A stretch of DNA of 64,000 nt from Halorubrum sp. DM2 (lineage in GTDB: Archaea > Halobacteriota > Halobacteria > Halobacteriales > Haloferacaceae). Both the position numbers and the translations under genes were made by a program. The stretch spans positions 3,361,773-3,425,772 of the forward strand of contig NZ_LR594487.1 of NCBI RefSeq assembly GCF_901686465.1. The letters run 5' to 3'. The notes under the pieces are model-generated. The model ran no database searches. It had not been told where the DNA came from and was given only the letters and a program-made list of their open reading frames with translations. Positions 16,785-25,061 of this stretch are shown here, one piece after another. How positions within the stretch are numbered: position 1 is the stretch's first letter; each line of letters begins with the position of its first letter.

Positions 16785-17681
16785 TCACGGTTCGGGGGCT
16801 CCGTTCGGCTCGAACGCTTCGGCGTGATCGCTGACGAACGCCGAGAGCGACCGCGGGGGACGGCCGAGCACGCGTTCGGCGTCGCGGCTGACCCGGCCGG
16901 CGAGGCCGAGGCGCGCGGTCGTGTAGATGACCGCCTGTGCGAGCGCGAACGACGGCGAGACGCCGCGGCGGGTCGACGCGACGACGAACTCGACGAGCCC
17001 CGGGTCGGCGTACGAGATCTCCCGGCCCAGCGCGTCGGAGAAGACCGCCGCGGCCTCCTCGTACGTGAGCGCCGCCGGACCGGTCACGTCGTACGCGCGG
17101 TTCCGGTGTTCGGGGCCGACGAGCGCCTCGACGCCGACCGCGGCGACGTCCCTGGCGTCGACGAAACTCGTCTCGCCGCCGCCGGCCGGAACGAACAGCT
17201 CGTCCCGCTCGGCGACGTCCGACCGGTGGACCTCGGAGAAGTTCTGCATGAAGAAGGAGGCCCTGAGGAAGGTGTACGAGAATCCGCCGTCTTCGAGGTG
17301 TCGTTCGATGCGGCAGTGGGGCAAGATCGGGTTCTTCTCCGCGCCGAGCACCGAGAGGAAGACGACGTGCTCGACGCCGACCCGCTCGGCCGCGTCGACG
17401 GCCGGCGTGATGTGCCGGTGAACGCGAGCCATCTCCGGCGGTCGGATTAAAAAGAGCGCGTCGACGCCCTCGAAGGCCGCCCCCCACGTCTCGGGTCTCT
17501 CGAAGTCGAACTCGATCGGCTCGACTGCCCCCGGCAGCGACTCGCGGGCCCGATCGACGGACCGCACTCCGGCGCGGACCGCGGCGTCGATGTCGGTCGC
17601 CGCGTCGACCTCCCCGAGTCCCCGCGCGACGTGGCCGCCGACGGTCCCGGTCGCGCCGGTGACGAGTATCGACCTCGTCAC
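16785..17681 (-). CDS. NmrA-like NAD(P)-binding protein
   Basis: A 298-residue atypical short-chain dehydrogenase-like protein. The N-terminal T-G-A-T-G-T-V-G-G binds the dinucleotide, and the fold matches NmrA/azoreductase-like quinone-reductase relatives (V-F-L-S-V-L-G-A, then F-L-R-A-S-F-F-M-Q-N). A classic Tyr-x-x-x-Lys pair is not evident, typical of NmrA-type redox sensors or quinone reductases. Its ATG overlaps the stop of the upstream membrane-protein gene by 4 nt, making it the third gene of a tight operon that faces an HxlR regulator. It probably responds to or detoxifies a redox-active compound; this is inference from context. Confidence 0.85.
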   Translation of the reverse strand: MTRSILVTGATGTVGGHVARGLGEVDAATDIDAAVRAGVRSVDRARESLPGAVEPIEFDFERPETWGAAFEGVDALFLIRPPEMARVHRHITPAVDAAERVGVEHVVFLSVLGAEKNPILPHCRIERHLEDGGFSYTFLRASFFMQNFSEVHRSDVAERDELFVPAGGGETSFVDARDVAAVGVEALVGPEHRNRAYDVTGPAALTYEEAAAVFSDALGREISYADPGLVEFVVASTRRGVSPSFALAQAVIYTTARLGLAGRVSRDAERVLGRPPRSLSAFVSDHAEAFEPNGAPEP

Positions 17682-18088
17682 CGGTCGGCCCTCCAGTAGA
17701 CGAGCGCGCCGACCGACGCCGCGGCGACGACCACGTGCATCGCCATGAGGACGACGACGGCGAGCGGGGTCGCGGCCGGGTCGACCGCGAGCAGCGCGAG
17801 GTCGGGAACGAACGAGACGAGCAGGACGCCGGCGGCGATCCGGAGAAACGTCGGTTCGGGGTCACTGACGAACCGACCGAGGAGCCGGTAGACGACGGTC
17901 GCCCCGACCGCGCCGACCGCCGACAGGAACGCGACGGGCGGGACCGTCAGCGCGCGGAGGTCGGGGGCGACGGCCAGCGCGTCCGCGGCGAGGACGAGCG
18001 CCACGTTTGCGAGGACGGCGAGCGCGACGGTGAGCGCGCCCCGCACCGGGAGGGACGGCGAACGAGGGGCGTCGTGCGCGCGGGTCAT
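17678..18088 (-). CDS. Four-helix membrane protein (DUF6069-like)
   Basis: A 136-residue integral membrane protein with four hydrophobic segments. It resembles the small DUF6069-type proteins found near NAD(P)-binding genes, though I assign this from memory. The open frame extends upstream, but the ATG at 18086-18088 overlaps the stop of the preceding gene as ATGA and immediately precedes the first helix, so it is chosen. It is the middle gene of the three-gene operon controlled from the HxlR promoter region. Function is unknown; it could be a transporter partner or redox-associated membrane protein. Confidence 0.75.
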   Translation of the reverse strand: MTRAHDAPRSPSLPVRGALTVALAVLANVALVLAADALAVAPDLRALTVPPVAFLSAVGAVGATVVYRLLGRFVSDPEPTFLRIAAGVLLVSFVPDLALLAVDPAATPLAVVVLMAMHVVVAAASVGALVYWRADR

Positions 18089-18744
18089 CGCGCGTCCGTC
18101 ACCTTCGGCATCTCGCCGACGTACAGGTCGTCTTCGAGGCAGTCGAGCACGAAATCGGCGACGTTCGCGCGGGCGGCGGCGTCGCCCACCCCGAGTCCGA
18201 GGTCGCCCCCGTGTTCGAACTCGCCGGTGTGGTCGCCCTCCGTGAGCCGCGGCGCGCGGACGACGGTCCACCTGCGGTCGCCGGCTCTGACCAGTTCGAC
18301 GTGGTCGCGGGCGTCTTCGAGCGCCGCTCGGGCCAGTAGCTTCAACAGCGCTCCCATCACCTTCCCGCCGAGCGTCACCGACTCGCCTTCCTCGCGGACG
18401 GCCGCGCCGACCAGCGTCACGAGCCGCTCGACGTCGTGTTCGTCCATCGCCGCGAGCAGGTGGCCGGCGGCGACGGTCAGCAGGTCTTCGGGGCCGTCGG
18501 AGGTCTGCCCGAGGACGCTGACGACGGCGTCGACCGGGTCGCCGTCGCCGCCGACCGCCCGCGCGACGTCCGCGGCGTCGGTCACGTCCCCCTGAATCAC
18601 GGTGACCCGAGCGTCTTCTCGGACCCCCGCGGAGAGCCTCGCCGGGTCCCGGGCGAAGGCGACGACTTCGTGGCCGCGTTCGAGCGCCTGTTCGACGAGC
18701 GGACCCCCCGTCCGACCGGTCGCACCGAATACTACGATACGCAT
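18085..18744 (-). CDS. NAD(P)H-binding SDR-family protein
   Basis: A 219-residue protein with the dinucleotide motif G-A-T-G-R-T-G-G near the N-terminus and a second motif V-V-S-V-L-G-Q. This matches the NAD(P)H-binding (PF13460-type) group that includes biliverdin-reductase-like and flavin/quinone reductases. It is the first gene of the operon (SDR, membrane protein, NmrA-like) joined by 4-nt overlaps. The ATG at 18742-18744 is preceded by a minus-strand CTATATCC box and an 18-bp palindrome shared with the divergent HxlR gene, so it is probably controlled by that regulator. Confidence 0.85.
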   Translation of the reverse strand: MRIVVFGATGRTGGPLVEQALERGHEVVAFARDPARLSAGVREDARVTVIQGDVTDAADVARAVGGDGDPVDAVVSVLGQTSDGPEDLLTVAAGHLLAAMDEHDVERLVTLVGAAVREEGESVTLGGKVMGALLKLLARAALEDARDHVELVRAGDRRWTVVRAPRLTEGDHTGEFEHGGDLGLGVGDAAARANVADFVLDCLEDDLYVGEMPKVTDAR

Positions 18745-18779
18745 ACCGGGTAGACGCCGGCAGATCGGATATAGATGTG

Positions 18780-18797
18780 ACTTCGAATATTCGAAGT
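18780..18797. promoter_or_regulatory. 18-bp perfect palindrome, likely HxlR operator
   Basis: ACTTCGAATATTCGAAGT is a perfect palindrome in the 117-nt gap between the divergent SDR operon and the HxlR gene. It lies just upstream of the operon's TATA-like box (minus-strand CTATATCC), where a dimeric winged-helix regulator would block or recruit the general factors. HxlR regulators bind such dyads in their own promoter regions, so self-regulation is likely. Confidence 0.7.
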
Positions 18798-18861
18798 GTA
18801 GACCTCTTAGCGGCTGATAGACCAAAGATACAATATCACAAGTGTTCAGCTCCGGACGAGG

Positions 18862-19275
18862 ATGACAGGATCCAGCGATCCGCCCGACATACCCGGACTG
18901 AGCGCCGGACTGTCCCGAGAGGAGGCCGTCGCCCTGCGCGAGTCGTTCGACGACGAGGAACGGGAGCGCATCGACCGCACGGTCGCGGAACTGCTTGACC
19001 TCCTCGGCAAGACCCACACGATGGCGGTGTTGAGCGCGTTCGCGTTCGCCGAGGGACCGCTCCGGTTCAGCGACCTCGAATCCGAACTCGACGTCCCGCC
19101 GAACACCCTCTCGACGCGGCTTCGAGACCTGACCGATGCGGGACTCCTCGACCGACGGGCCTACGACGAGGTCCCGCCCCGCGTGGAGTACACGCCGACC
19201 GAGCCGGCGGAATCGCTGTTCCCCGTCTTCGGGCACCTCCACCACTGGGCGATCGAGTACGAACTGTCGCCGTAG
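18862..19275 (+). CDS. HxlR-family transcriptional regulator
   Basis: A 137-residue winged-helix protein. The core runs from about residue 40 to 130: V-A-E-L-L-D-L-L-G-K-T-H-T, the recognition helix region (P-P-N-T-L-S-T-R-L-R-D-L) and the wing (P-P-R-V-E-Y-T-P-T), all hallmarks of the HxlR/MarR-like family. There is no cysteine, so it is unlikely to sense by thiol chemistry as some bacterial HxlR redox sensors do. It is divergent from an operon of two NAD(P)-binding proteins and a membrane protein, which it probably regulates through the palindrome at 18780-18797. It converges with fumC. Confidence 0.9.
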   Translation: MTGSSDPPDIPGLSAGLSREEAVALRESFDDEERERIDRTVAELLDLLGKTHTMAVLSAFAFAEGPLRFSDLESELDVPPNTLSTRLRDLTDAGLLDRRAYDEVPPRVEYTPTEPAESLFPVFGHLHHWAIEYELSP

Positions 19276-19339
19276 TCGTTTCCCGGCGTTCCGCTCCCGT
19301 AGCGACGATTCCGGTTCGATGACTCCGTCCCCGACGGCC

Positions 19340-20749
<1,410 letters not shown>

Positions 20750-20852
20750 GCGCCGACCTTCCCGCGAGACGCTGTAAAAGGTGATGAAACCTGTGAGCGA
20801 CCGAGAGCTGTGATTCGTGCTACCGTGGAACACGAACTGAGGAGCGCCGGCC

Positions 20853-21434
20853 TCACTCCGTCCCGTCCCGAAACACGAACGCGAGCGTCATCAGCGACCC
20901 GTTGATCCCGAACAGGCCCGCGACCAACAGCCCGAGCGGCGGGTCGTCGCCCGGATACGCGATCAGGAGCGCGAGCGATCCGACGCCGAGCGCGGCCAGT
21001 CCGACCGTCAGCGCGGCGTCGGACCACCGGTTCCACGCGTCGTCGAGCGCGGGTTCGAGCCGTGCGAGCGGCCAGTCGGGTTCGGAACCGTCGGCGGCGC
21101 GGTCGGCCCGGTCGGCCCGGTCGGCCCGGTCGGTCCAGGGCGTGTCGTCGGCCGCCTCGTCGAGCCACGCGTCGCCCTCGCCGACAGTGCCCTCGACGGC
21201 CGCGCCTTCGGAGCCCGCGGCGTCGCTCGCGGGCGACTCGGCGCGACCGAACAGTCGCCGGACCCCGGAGCGTCCGGTGGCCAACAGAAGCGCCGCGGTC
21301 CCGACCCCGGCGAGTCCGAGGAGGACGGTCGGGTTGGTGACGCGCGCTTCGAGGGCGAGAAAGAGCGCGACGTACGCCAGTAACGAGATGGCAGCGAGGG
21401 TCCCGCGGAGGGCGCGTCGGAGTTCGGATCGCAT
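20853..21434 (-). CDS. Haloarchaeal membrane protein with Asp/Arg/Ala repeat
   Basis: A 193-residue protein with four hydrophobic segments: two near the N-terminus (about 12-52) and two near the C-terminus (about 145-185). The acidic soluble loop between them contains the repeat D-R-A-D-R-A-D-R-A-D-R-A, encoded by 9-bp repeats around 21102-21135. The ATG at 21432-21434 is chosen because it directly precedes the first helix; a longer frame exists upstream. Function is unknown. It follows the BolA-family gene on the same strand 71 nt later, but the spacing does not prove an operon. Confidence 0.7.
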   Translation of the reverse strand: MRSELRRALRGTLAAISLLAYVALFLALEARVTNPTVLLGLAGVGTAALLLATGRSGVRRLFGRAESPASDAAGSEGAAVEGTVGEGDAWLDEAADDTPWTDRADRADRADRAADGSEPDWPLARLEPALDDAWNRWSDAALTVGLAALGVGSLALLIAYPGDDPPLGLLVAGLFGINGSLMTLAFVFRDGTE

Positions 21435-21505
21435 AGTGTGGGGAGCAGGAGCGCGGTCGGGGTGGAGATCGGGAGCGCGGTCGGGGCGGGGGTTCCCGTC
21501 GGGGG

Positions 21506-21829
21506 TCAGGCCTCGTCGACCGGGAGCAGCCCCGCCTCGCGGAGGGCTTCGTCGAGGCTGCCGTCGCCGTGTTCCGCGTACGCCTCGGGGGTGTATGTCT
21601 TGATCTCCAGCGCATGGACCGACTGCGTCATGTGGTCGCCGACCGCGTCGTACACGCGCTGGTGCTGATCGACGAGCGACTCGCCCTCGAAGACGGGCGA
21701 GACGACCCACGCCGCGAAGTGGGCGTCCTCGTCCTCGTCCTCGTGGACCCGGGGCGTGGTGACGCGGGCGACCGCGTCGGGGAGGTTCTCCTCGATGAGG
21801 GCCGCGACCTCGTCGGGTTCGATGGTCAT
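21506..21829 (-). CDS. BolA-family protein
   Basis: A 107-residue protein with the BolA fold: an N-terminal helix (V-A-A-L-I-E-E-N-L-P-D-A), a central region with D-E-D-A-H-F-A-A-W-V-V-S-P-V-F and a helix with L-V-D-Q-H-Q-R-V-Y-D-A-V, ending in H-A-L-E-I-K-T-Y-T-P. The conserved His residues that bind Fe-S clusters with monothiol glutaredoxins in other BolA proteins appear in H-F and V-H-A-L-E. Archaeal BolA proteins probably act in iron-sulphur or redox metabolism. The ATG at 21827-21829 is chosen over an upstream start on length grounds. Confidence 0.85.
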   Translation of the reverse strand: MTIEPDEVAALIEENLPDAVARVTTPRVHEDEDEDAHFAAWVVSPVFEGESLVDQHQRVYDAVGDHMTQSVHALEIKTYTPEAYAEHGDGSLDEALREAGLLPVDEA

Positions 21830-21905
21830 AGTCCCGCTCGGTCGCGGACGGGCAAAAGTCGACCGGCCCGGACCCAAGGGCGAACTCGGGACTTCCGACC
21901 GCGCC

Positions 21906-22502
21906 TCACCGCTCGAAGACGAGGGCGTAGTGGAACGGCGGCAGATCGACCTCGCGGACGAGGGTCAGGTCCGGCCCGGCCGCCTCGACCGCCTCGCGCG
22001 TCGCCACGGGCGACAGGCGGCGGTCGGTCGGCGGCCCGCGCGGCTCGCCGCCGATAACCGTCTCCTCGCGAGGGCGGTCGCGCCAGTTGACGACGACGAA
22101 CCGGCCGCCGTCGTCGACCGTCTCGGCGATCCCCGCGACGACCGCCTGCGGCTCGGGAATCCCGTGGAACGCGTTCAACAGGAGGGCGACGTCGACCGAT
22201 TCCGGCAGCAGGCCGGGGAGGTCGCGGGCGTCGCCCTCGACCGTCCGGAGGTTTTCGATCCCCTGCGCGTCCGCGAGCGCGTCGAGTTCGGCGAGCAGGT
22301 CTCCGTCGACATCGACGGCGTAGACGGGCCCCGGATCGGCGATCCGCGCCGCCGGGAGGGCGAAGTAGCCGTTCCCGGAACCGATCTCCGCGACGCGGTT
22401 ACCCGGCTCGACGCCGAGGTCACGGAGGGTCTCTCCGGGCGTCGGCCACACCCGCCCCCACCAGTCCCAGTCCGGCTGGCCGGTGTTCCGAAAGCGCTCC
22501 AT
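21906..22502 (-). CDS. Class I SAM-dependent methyltransferase
   Basis: A 198-residue cytosolic methyltransferase. Motif I is V-A-E-I-G-S-G-N-G-Y and motif II is V-Y-A-V-D-V-D-G-D. Later R-T-V-E-G-D-A-R and L-L-L-N-A-F-H-G-I-P follow, as in the Methyltransf_31-like group. It begins M-E-R-F-R-N-T-G-Q-P-D-W-D-W-W, a Trp-rich N-terminus common to these haloarchaeal enzymes. The ATG at 22500-22502 is chosen although the frame is open further upstream. The substrate is unknown. The residual 3' part of the interrupted DUF1028 gene ends 112 nt away on the same strand. Confidence 0.85.
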   Translation of the reverse strand: MERFRNTGQPDWDWWGRVWPTPGETLRDLGVEPGNRVAEIGSGNGYFALPAARIADPGPVYAVDVDGDLLAELDALADAQGIENLRTVEGDARDLPGLLPESVDVALLLNAFHGIPEPQAVVAGIAETVDDGGRFVVVNWRDRPREETVIGGEPRGPPTDRRLSPVATREAVEAAGPDLTLVREVDLPPFHYALVFER

Positions 22503-22614
22503 GCGGTCGGTACTTGGCCGCGGAGTGTTAGGCGTTGCGAGCGCGACCGAACGCGCCGGGGACGGGACGCGGAACGGTCGCCCTCCTTCCGTCACGGTCG
22601 ACACCGGGAGCGTC

Positions 22615-22776
22615 TCAGACTCGATCGAGCCGGGAGAGTCCGCGCCATATCGCGTCGACCAGTCGCGTTTCGGGATCGTTGTCGGGTCCGGGACCATCGC
22701 CGTCGGATCCCGTGTTTTCCCAGCCGCGGGCCAGCGCGTCCTCCAGCACCGCGAGCGAGTGGTTCTCGAAGTTGTT
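22615..22776 (-). pseudogene. 3' part of the DUF1028 gene cut off by the TnpB element
   Basis: A 53-residue tail beginning N-N-F-E-N-H-S-L-A-V-L-E-D and ending at the stop codon at 22615-22617. It continues in frame the DUF1028 protein that breaks off at 24183: joining 24183 directly to 22776 restores F-R-G-V-N-N-F-E-N-H without a stop. A start codon of its own (ATG at 22777-22779, inside the element) is formed by chance. It is not expected to be a functional gene alone. Confidence 0.8.
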
Positions 22777-22797
22777 CATAGCAATTCAAGCCGGAAA

Positions 22798-22817
22798 CCT
22801 ACGGCTTTAGCCGTGGG
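22798..22817 (+). repeat. Left-end subterminal hairpin of the IS element
   Basis: CCTACGGC-TTTA-GCCGTGGG forms an 8-bp stem (one G-T pair) with a TTTA loop, 21 nt inside the left end. Such imperfect subterminal hairpins are what TnpA recognises in IS200/IS605 elements. Confidence 0.7.
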
Positions 22818-22886
22818 AGGAAGCCGACGTGGTGGGAAACAGCCACCGAGAAACGACAGTTTGACTCCCCCACGCTACCGTAGTAC

Positions 22887-22899
22887 TTATAAATTTATA
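22887..22899 (+). promoter_or_regulatory. TATA-box region of tnpB
   Basis: TTATAAATTTATA contains two overlapping TATA-like boxes. The first lies 24-29 nt before the tnpB ATG, the normal haloarchaeal distance. The element thus carries its own promoter. Confidence 0.55.
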
Positions 22900-22915
22900 C
22901 CTACTTTTATGAAGT

Positions 22916-24130
22916 ATGGCGGAGGTGCGTCGCACGGTCGTCGTCAAACTCGACGTCGACGACAGCGACGCGACTCTCCTCCACGAAACCATCGAGGAGT
23001 ATCTGTGGGCGTGTAACTACGTCGTCCAAGACGCATGGCAGGACGACTACAAACCTACATCCAAGAACAAACTCCACGACCGGACGTACTCTGACGTGCG
23101 CGAACAGACGCGCCTCCAAGCGAATCTCGTTCAATCCGCACGCAACCGCGCCGCCGAAGCCATTAAAGGCGTTATCGCCCGCTGGCAGGACGGCAAGAAA
23201 GCGTCGCAACCGCACTTCACGACGCCTTCCGTCCGGTACGACAAACGAAGTGCGACGTTCCACGACGACCACGTCTCCCTCTCCACGGTGAGCGGACGTA
23301 TCGAAGCTGAATACGTCCTCCCGCCGGCGGGAGACAACCCACAAACGAAGTACCTCTGTAACGACGAGTACGAGGTCACGGATGCGACGCTTCAGTACCG
23401 CGACGCGACGGACACCTTTTTCCTCCACATCGGAACGAAGGCCGACGTGGAGTCCGAAATACCGGAGGAAGGCGACGCCGAGAACAGCACAGTCCTCGGC
23501 GTCGACCTCGGTATCGAACAGATCGCCGTCACGTCGACCGGACAGTTCTGGAGCGGCGGCTACCTCACCCACCGTCGTCAAGAGTACGAGCGCGTCAGTG
23601 GCGATCTACAGCGGACAGGTACGGAGTCAGCCCACCGAACGATCGAACGAATGGGGGACCGAGAGACGCGGTGGGTAGAGGATTACCTCCACCGTATCTC
23701 GAAAGCTATCGTCCAAGAAGCCGTCGCGCACGGGTGTGACCGGATAGCGTTCGAGGAGTTAACGGACATCCGCGACCGGATGCCGGGTGTAAAGAAGTTC
23801 CATGCGTGGGCGTTTCGACGCCTGTACGACTACGTGGCGTACAAGGCGGAAGCGGAAGGTATCGACACCACACAGGTAGACCCGGCGTACACGTCCAAGC
23901 GGTGTTCGAAGTGCGGGACGACGCTAGACGAGAACCGCCGGTCGCAAGCGAAGTTCTGTTGCCAGAAGTGCGGCTACGAGGTCAACGCAGATTACAACGC
24001 GGCGAAGAACATCGGATTTCGGCTACTCCGTGCGGAGCAAAAGTCTCCGCACGGAGGGGCGATCAGTCACCTCGCCCTCAAGTCGGGGACGCTGAACGTG
24101 AACGGCGGCTACTCGCCTGCCTCTGAATAG
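22916..24130 (+). CDS. tnpB: TnpB RNA-guided nuclease
   Basis: A 404-residue TnpB, the ancestor-type of Cas12 nucleases. Known family members use an omega RNA from the element's right end to cut DNA next to a transposon-adjacent motif. All three RuvC residues are present: Asp197 (G-V-D-L-G-I-E), Glu280/281 (A-F-E-E-L-T-D) and Asp359 (N-A-D-Y-N-A-A-K-N). The zinc finger has Cys330/Cys333 (C-S-K-C) and Cys349/Cys352 (C-Q-K-C). The protein is full length and therefore probably active. It sits alone in the element, with a strong TATA region upstream. Its 3' coding end overlaps the predicted guide RNA. Confidence 0.95.
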   Translation: MAEVRRTVVVKLDVDDSDATLLHETIEEYLWACNYVVQDAWQDDYKPTSKNKLHDRTYSDVREQTRLQANLVQSARNRAAEAIKGVIARWQDGKKASQPHFTTPSVRYDKRSATFHDDHVSLSTVSGRIEAEYVLPPAGDNPQTKYLCNDEYEVTDATLQYRDATDTFFLHIGTKADVESEIPEEGDAENSTVLGVDLGIEQIAVTSTGQFWSGGYLTHRRQEYERVSGDLQRTGTESAHRTIERMGDRETRWVEDYLHRISKAIVQEAVAHGCDRIAFEELTDIRDRMPGVKKFHAWAFRRLYDYVAYKAEAEGIDTTQVDPAYTSKRCSKCGTTLDENRRSQAKFCCQKCGYEVNADYNAAKNIGFRLLRAEQKSPHGGAISHLALKSGTLNVNGGYSPASE

Positions 24131-24182
24131 AGGCCAGAACGGGAGTCCACCGACAAGCACACCCCTTTAGGGGTGGGTTGGT
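24020..24182 (+). ncRNA. Predicted omega RNA (sense-overlapping RNA) of the TnpB element
   Basis: In related elements a non-coding RNA starts inside the 3' end of tnpB and ends at the right end of the element; in haloarchaea these are known as sense-overlapping transcripts. Here a perfect 12-bp hairpin (24026-24037 with 24045-24056, loop CAAAAGT) lies within the last 35 codons of tnpB, and the right-end hairpin is at 24160-24175. The 5' end is a guess. The guide would be the host sequence starting at 24183. Confidence 0.55.
24160..24175 (+). repeat. Right-end subterminal hairpin of the IS element
   Basis: CACCCC-TTTA-GGGGTG forms a 6-bp stem with the same TTTA loop as the left-end hairpin, seven bases before the inferred end of the element. 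Confidence 0.7.
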
Positions 24183-24980
24183 GACCCCGCGGAACGTCTC
24201 CAGCGCCTCGTGGGTCTCCTCGCCGAACTCGGCGGTGGGTTCCCCCGTGTAGAAGCCGAGGTCCGCGAGCGCCGACTCGACCGCGACGGCCGCCTCACCG
24301 GTCAGTTCCCGCGTCTCCTCGGGAGCCTCGCGTTCGAGAAGCGTCACGTCGTATATCTTGAACACGCGTTCCAACTCGTCTATCGGGCGCTCGTGGTCGT
24401 CGACGCGCACGTCGACCCAGCGGTCGTTTCTCCCGTCGTAGCCCCCCTCGGGCTTGGCGACGTACAGCGCCGCCGACTGCTCGCCGCGCCTGTCGCCGCC
24501 GGCCTCGTTGCCGGCGTGGAGCGCGGCGATGAGCCGCTCCGGGAGGCCGCCGTCGGTCTCCTCGAACGCCTCGGCCATCGCGTCGAGGGTGTCGACGTTC
24601 TCTAAGATGTTCCCCTGAACCGTGTAGTGGTCCCCCTGTCGGTCGCCGGCGTGGTCGTGGCACTCGTCCCCGGTGAACGCCGCGGGGTCGTCGTCCGGGT
24701 CGACGCCGACGACGCCCACCTGCCGGGAAGGGGCCTCGTCGTCGTCGACCGTGAGGCGGTCGATCGCCTCGGCCGGAGCGTGGCCCTCGCGGAGCAGGTC
24801 GAGTCCGTCGGGACCGTACGCGACGTTCGCGAAGCTCTGCGTGGCGACCGCGCCGGCGTCCGCGCTCACGAACGGGACGACGGCACCGACGCCGACGAAC
24901 TTCGACTGGACGGCGACGCCGACCGCGTCCGTCTCGGGGTCGCGGGCGGCGATCGAGAAGGTCGAGAGTCGAGGTGGCAT
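24183..24980 (-). pseudogene. 5' part of a DUF1028 Ntn-hydrolase-like gene, interrupted by the TnpB element
   Basis: It encodes 266 residues of a DUF1028 protein (start M-P-P-R-L-S-T-F-S-I-A-A-R-D, then N-I-L, T-Q-S-F-A-N and G-D-Q/H motifs of the Ntn-hydrolase-like family), followed by a putative peptidoglycan-binding-like C-terminal region (L-A-D-L-G-F-Y-T-G-E-P). The insertion breaks it at F-R-G-V. The residual frame continues 35 codons into the element before a stop at 24078. The missing 53 residues are at 22615-22776. The core domain is complete, so a truncated product might still fold. The ATG at 24978-24980 has a CTTTATGA box 27-35 nt upstream. Confidence 0.85.
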
Positions 24981-25061
24981 ACGGAAGCAAACGCGTGTCG
25001 CCGCGATCATAAAGCCGCCGTCCGCGTCACCGGGCCGGCGTCGAATAGCTACCCTTCGGCG

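Larger units (their letters stand above)
22777..24182 (+). mobile_element. IS200/IS605-family TnpB-only (IS1341-type) element inserted in DUF1028
   Basis: A 1,406-bp element whose ends were inferred by restoring the interrupted gene. It has one gene, tnpB, and no tnpA, so it depends on a TnpA in trans for movement. The left end has a hairpin with an 8-bp stem and TTTA loop (22798-22817). The right end has a hairpin with a 6-bp stem and TTTA loop (24160-24175), six bases from the end after GGGTTGGT-type sequence. No target duplication is seen, as expected for this family. The left boundary could be 22780 instead, because the bases CAT keep the gene in frame either way. The left flank is GTTGTT (or TTCAT). 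Confidence 0.85.

Noticed and set aside
22916-24130. Cas12-type CRISPR effector
   Set aside because: The size (404 residues), terminal hairpins and lack of CRISPR repeats identify a transposon TnpB.
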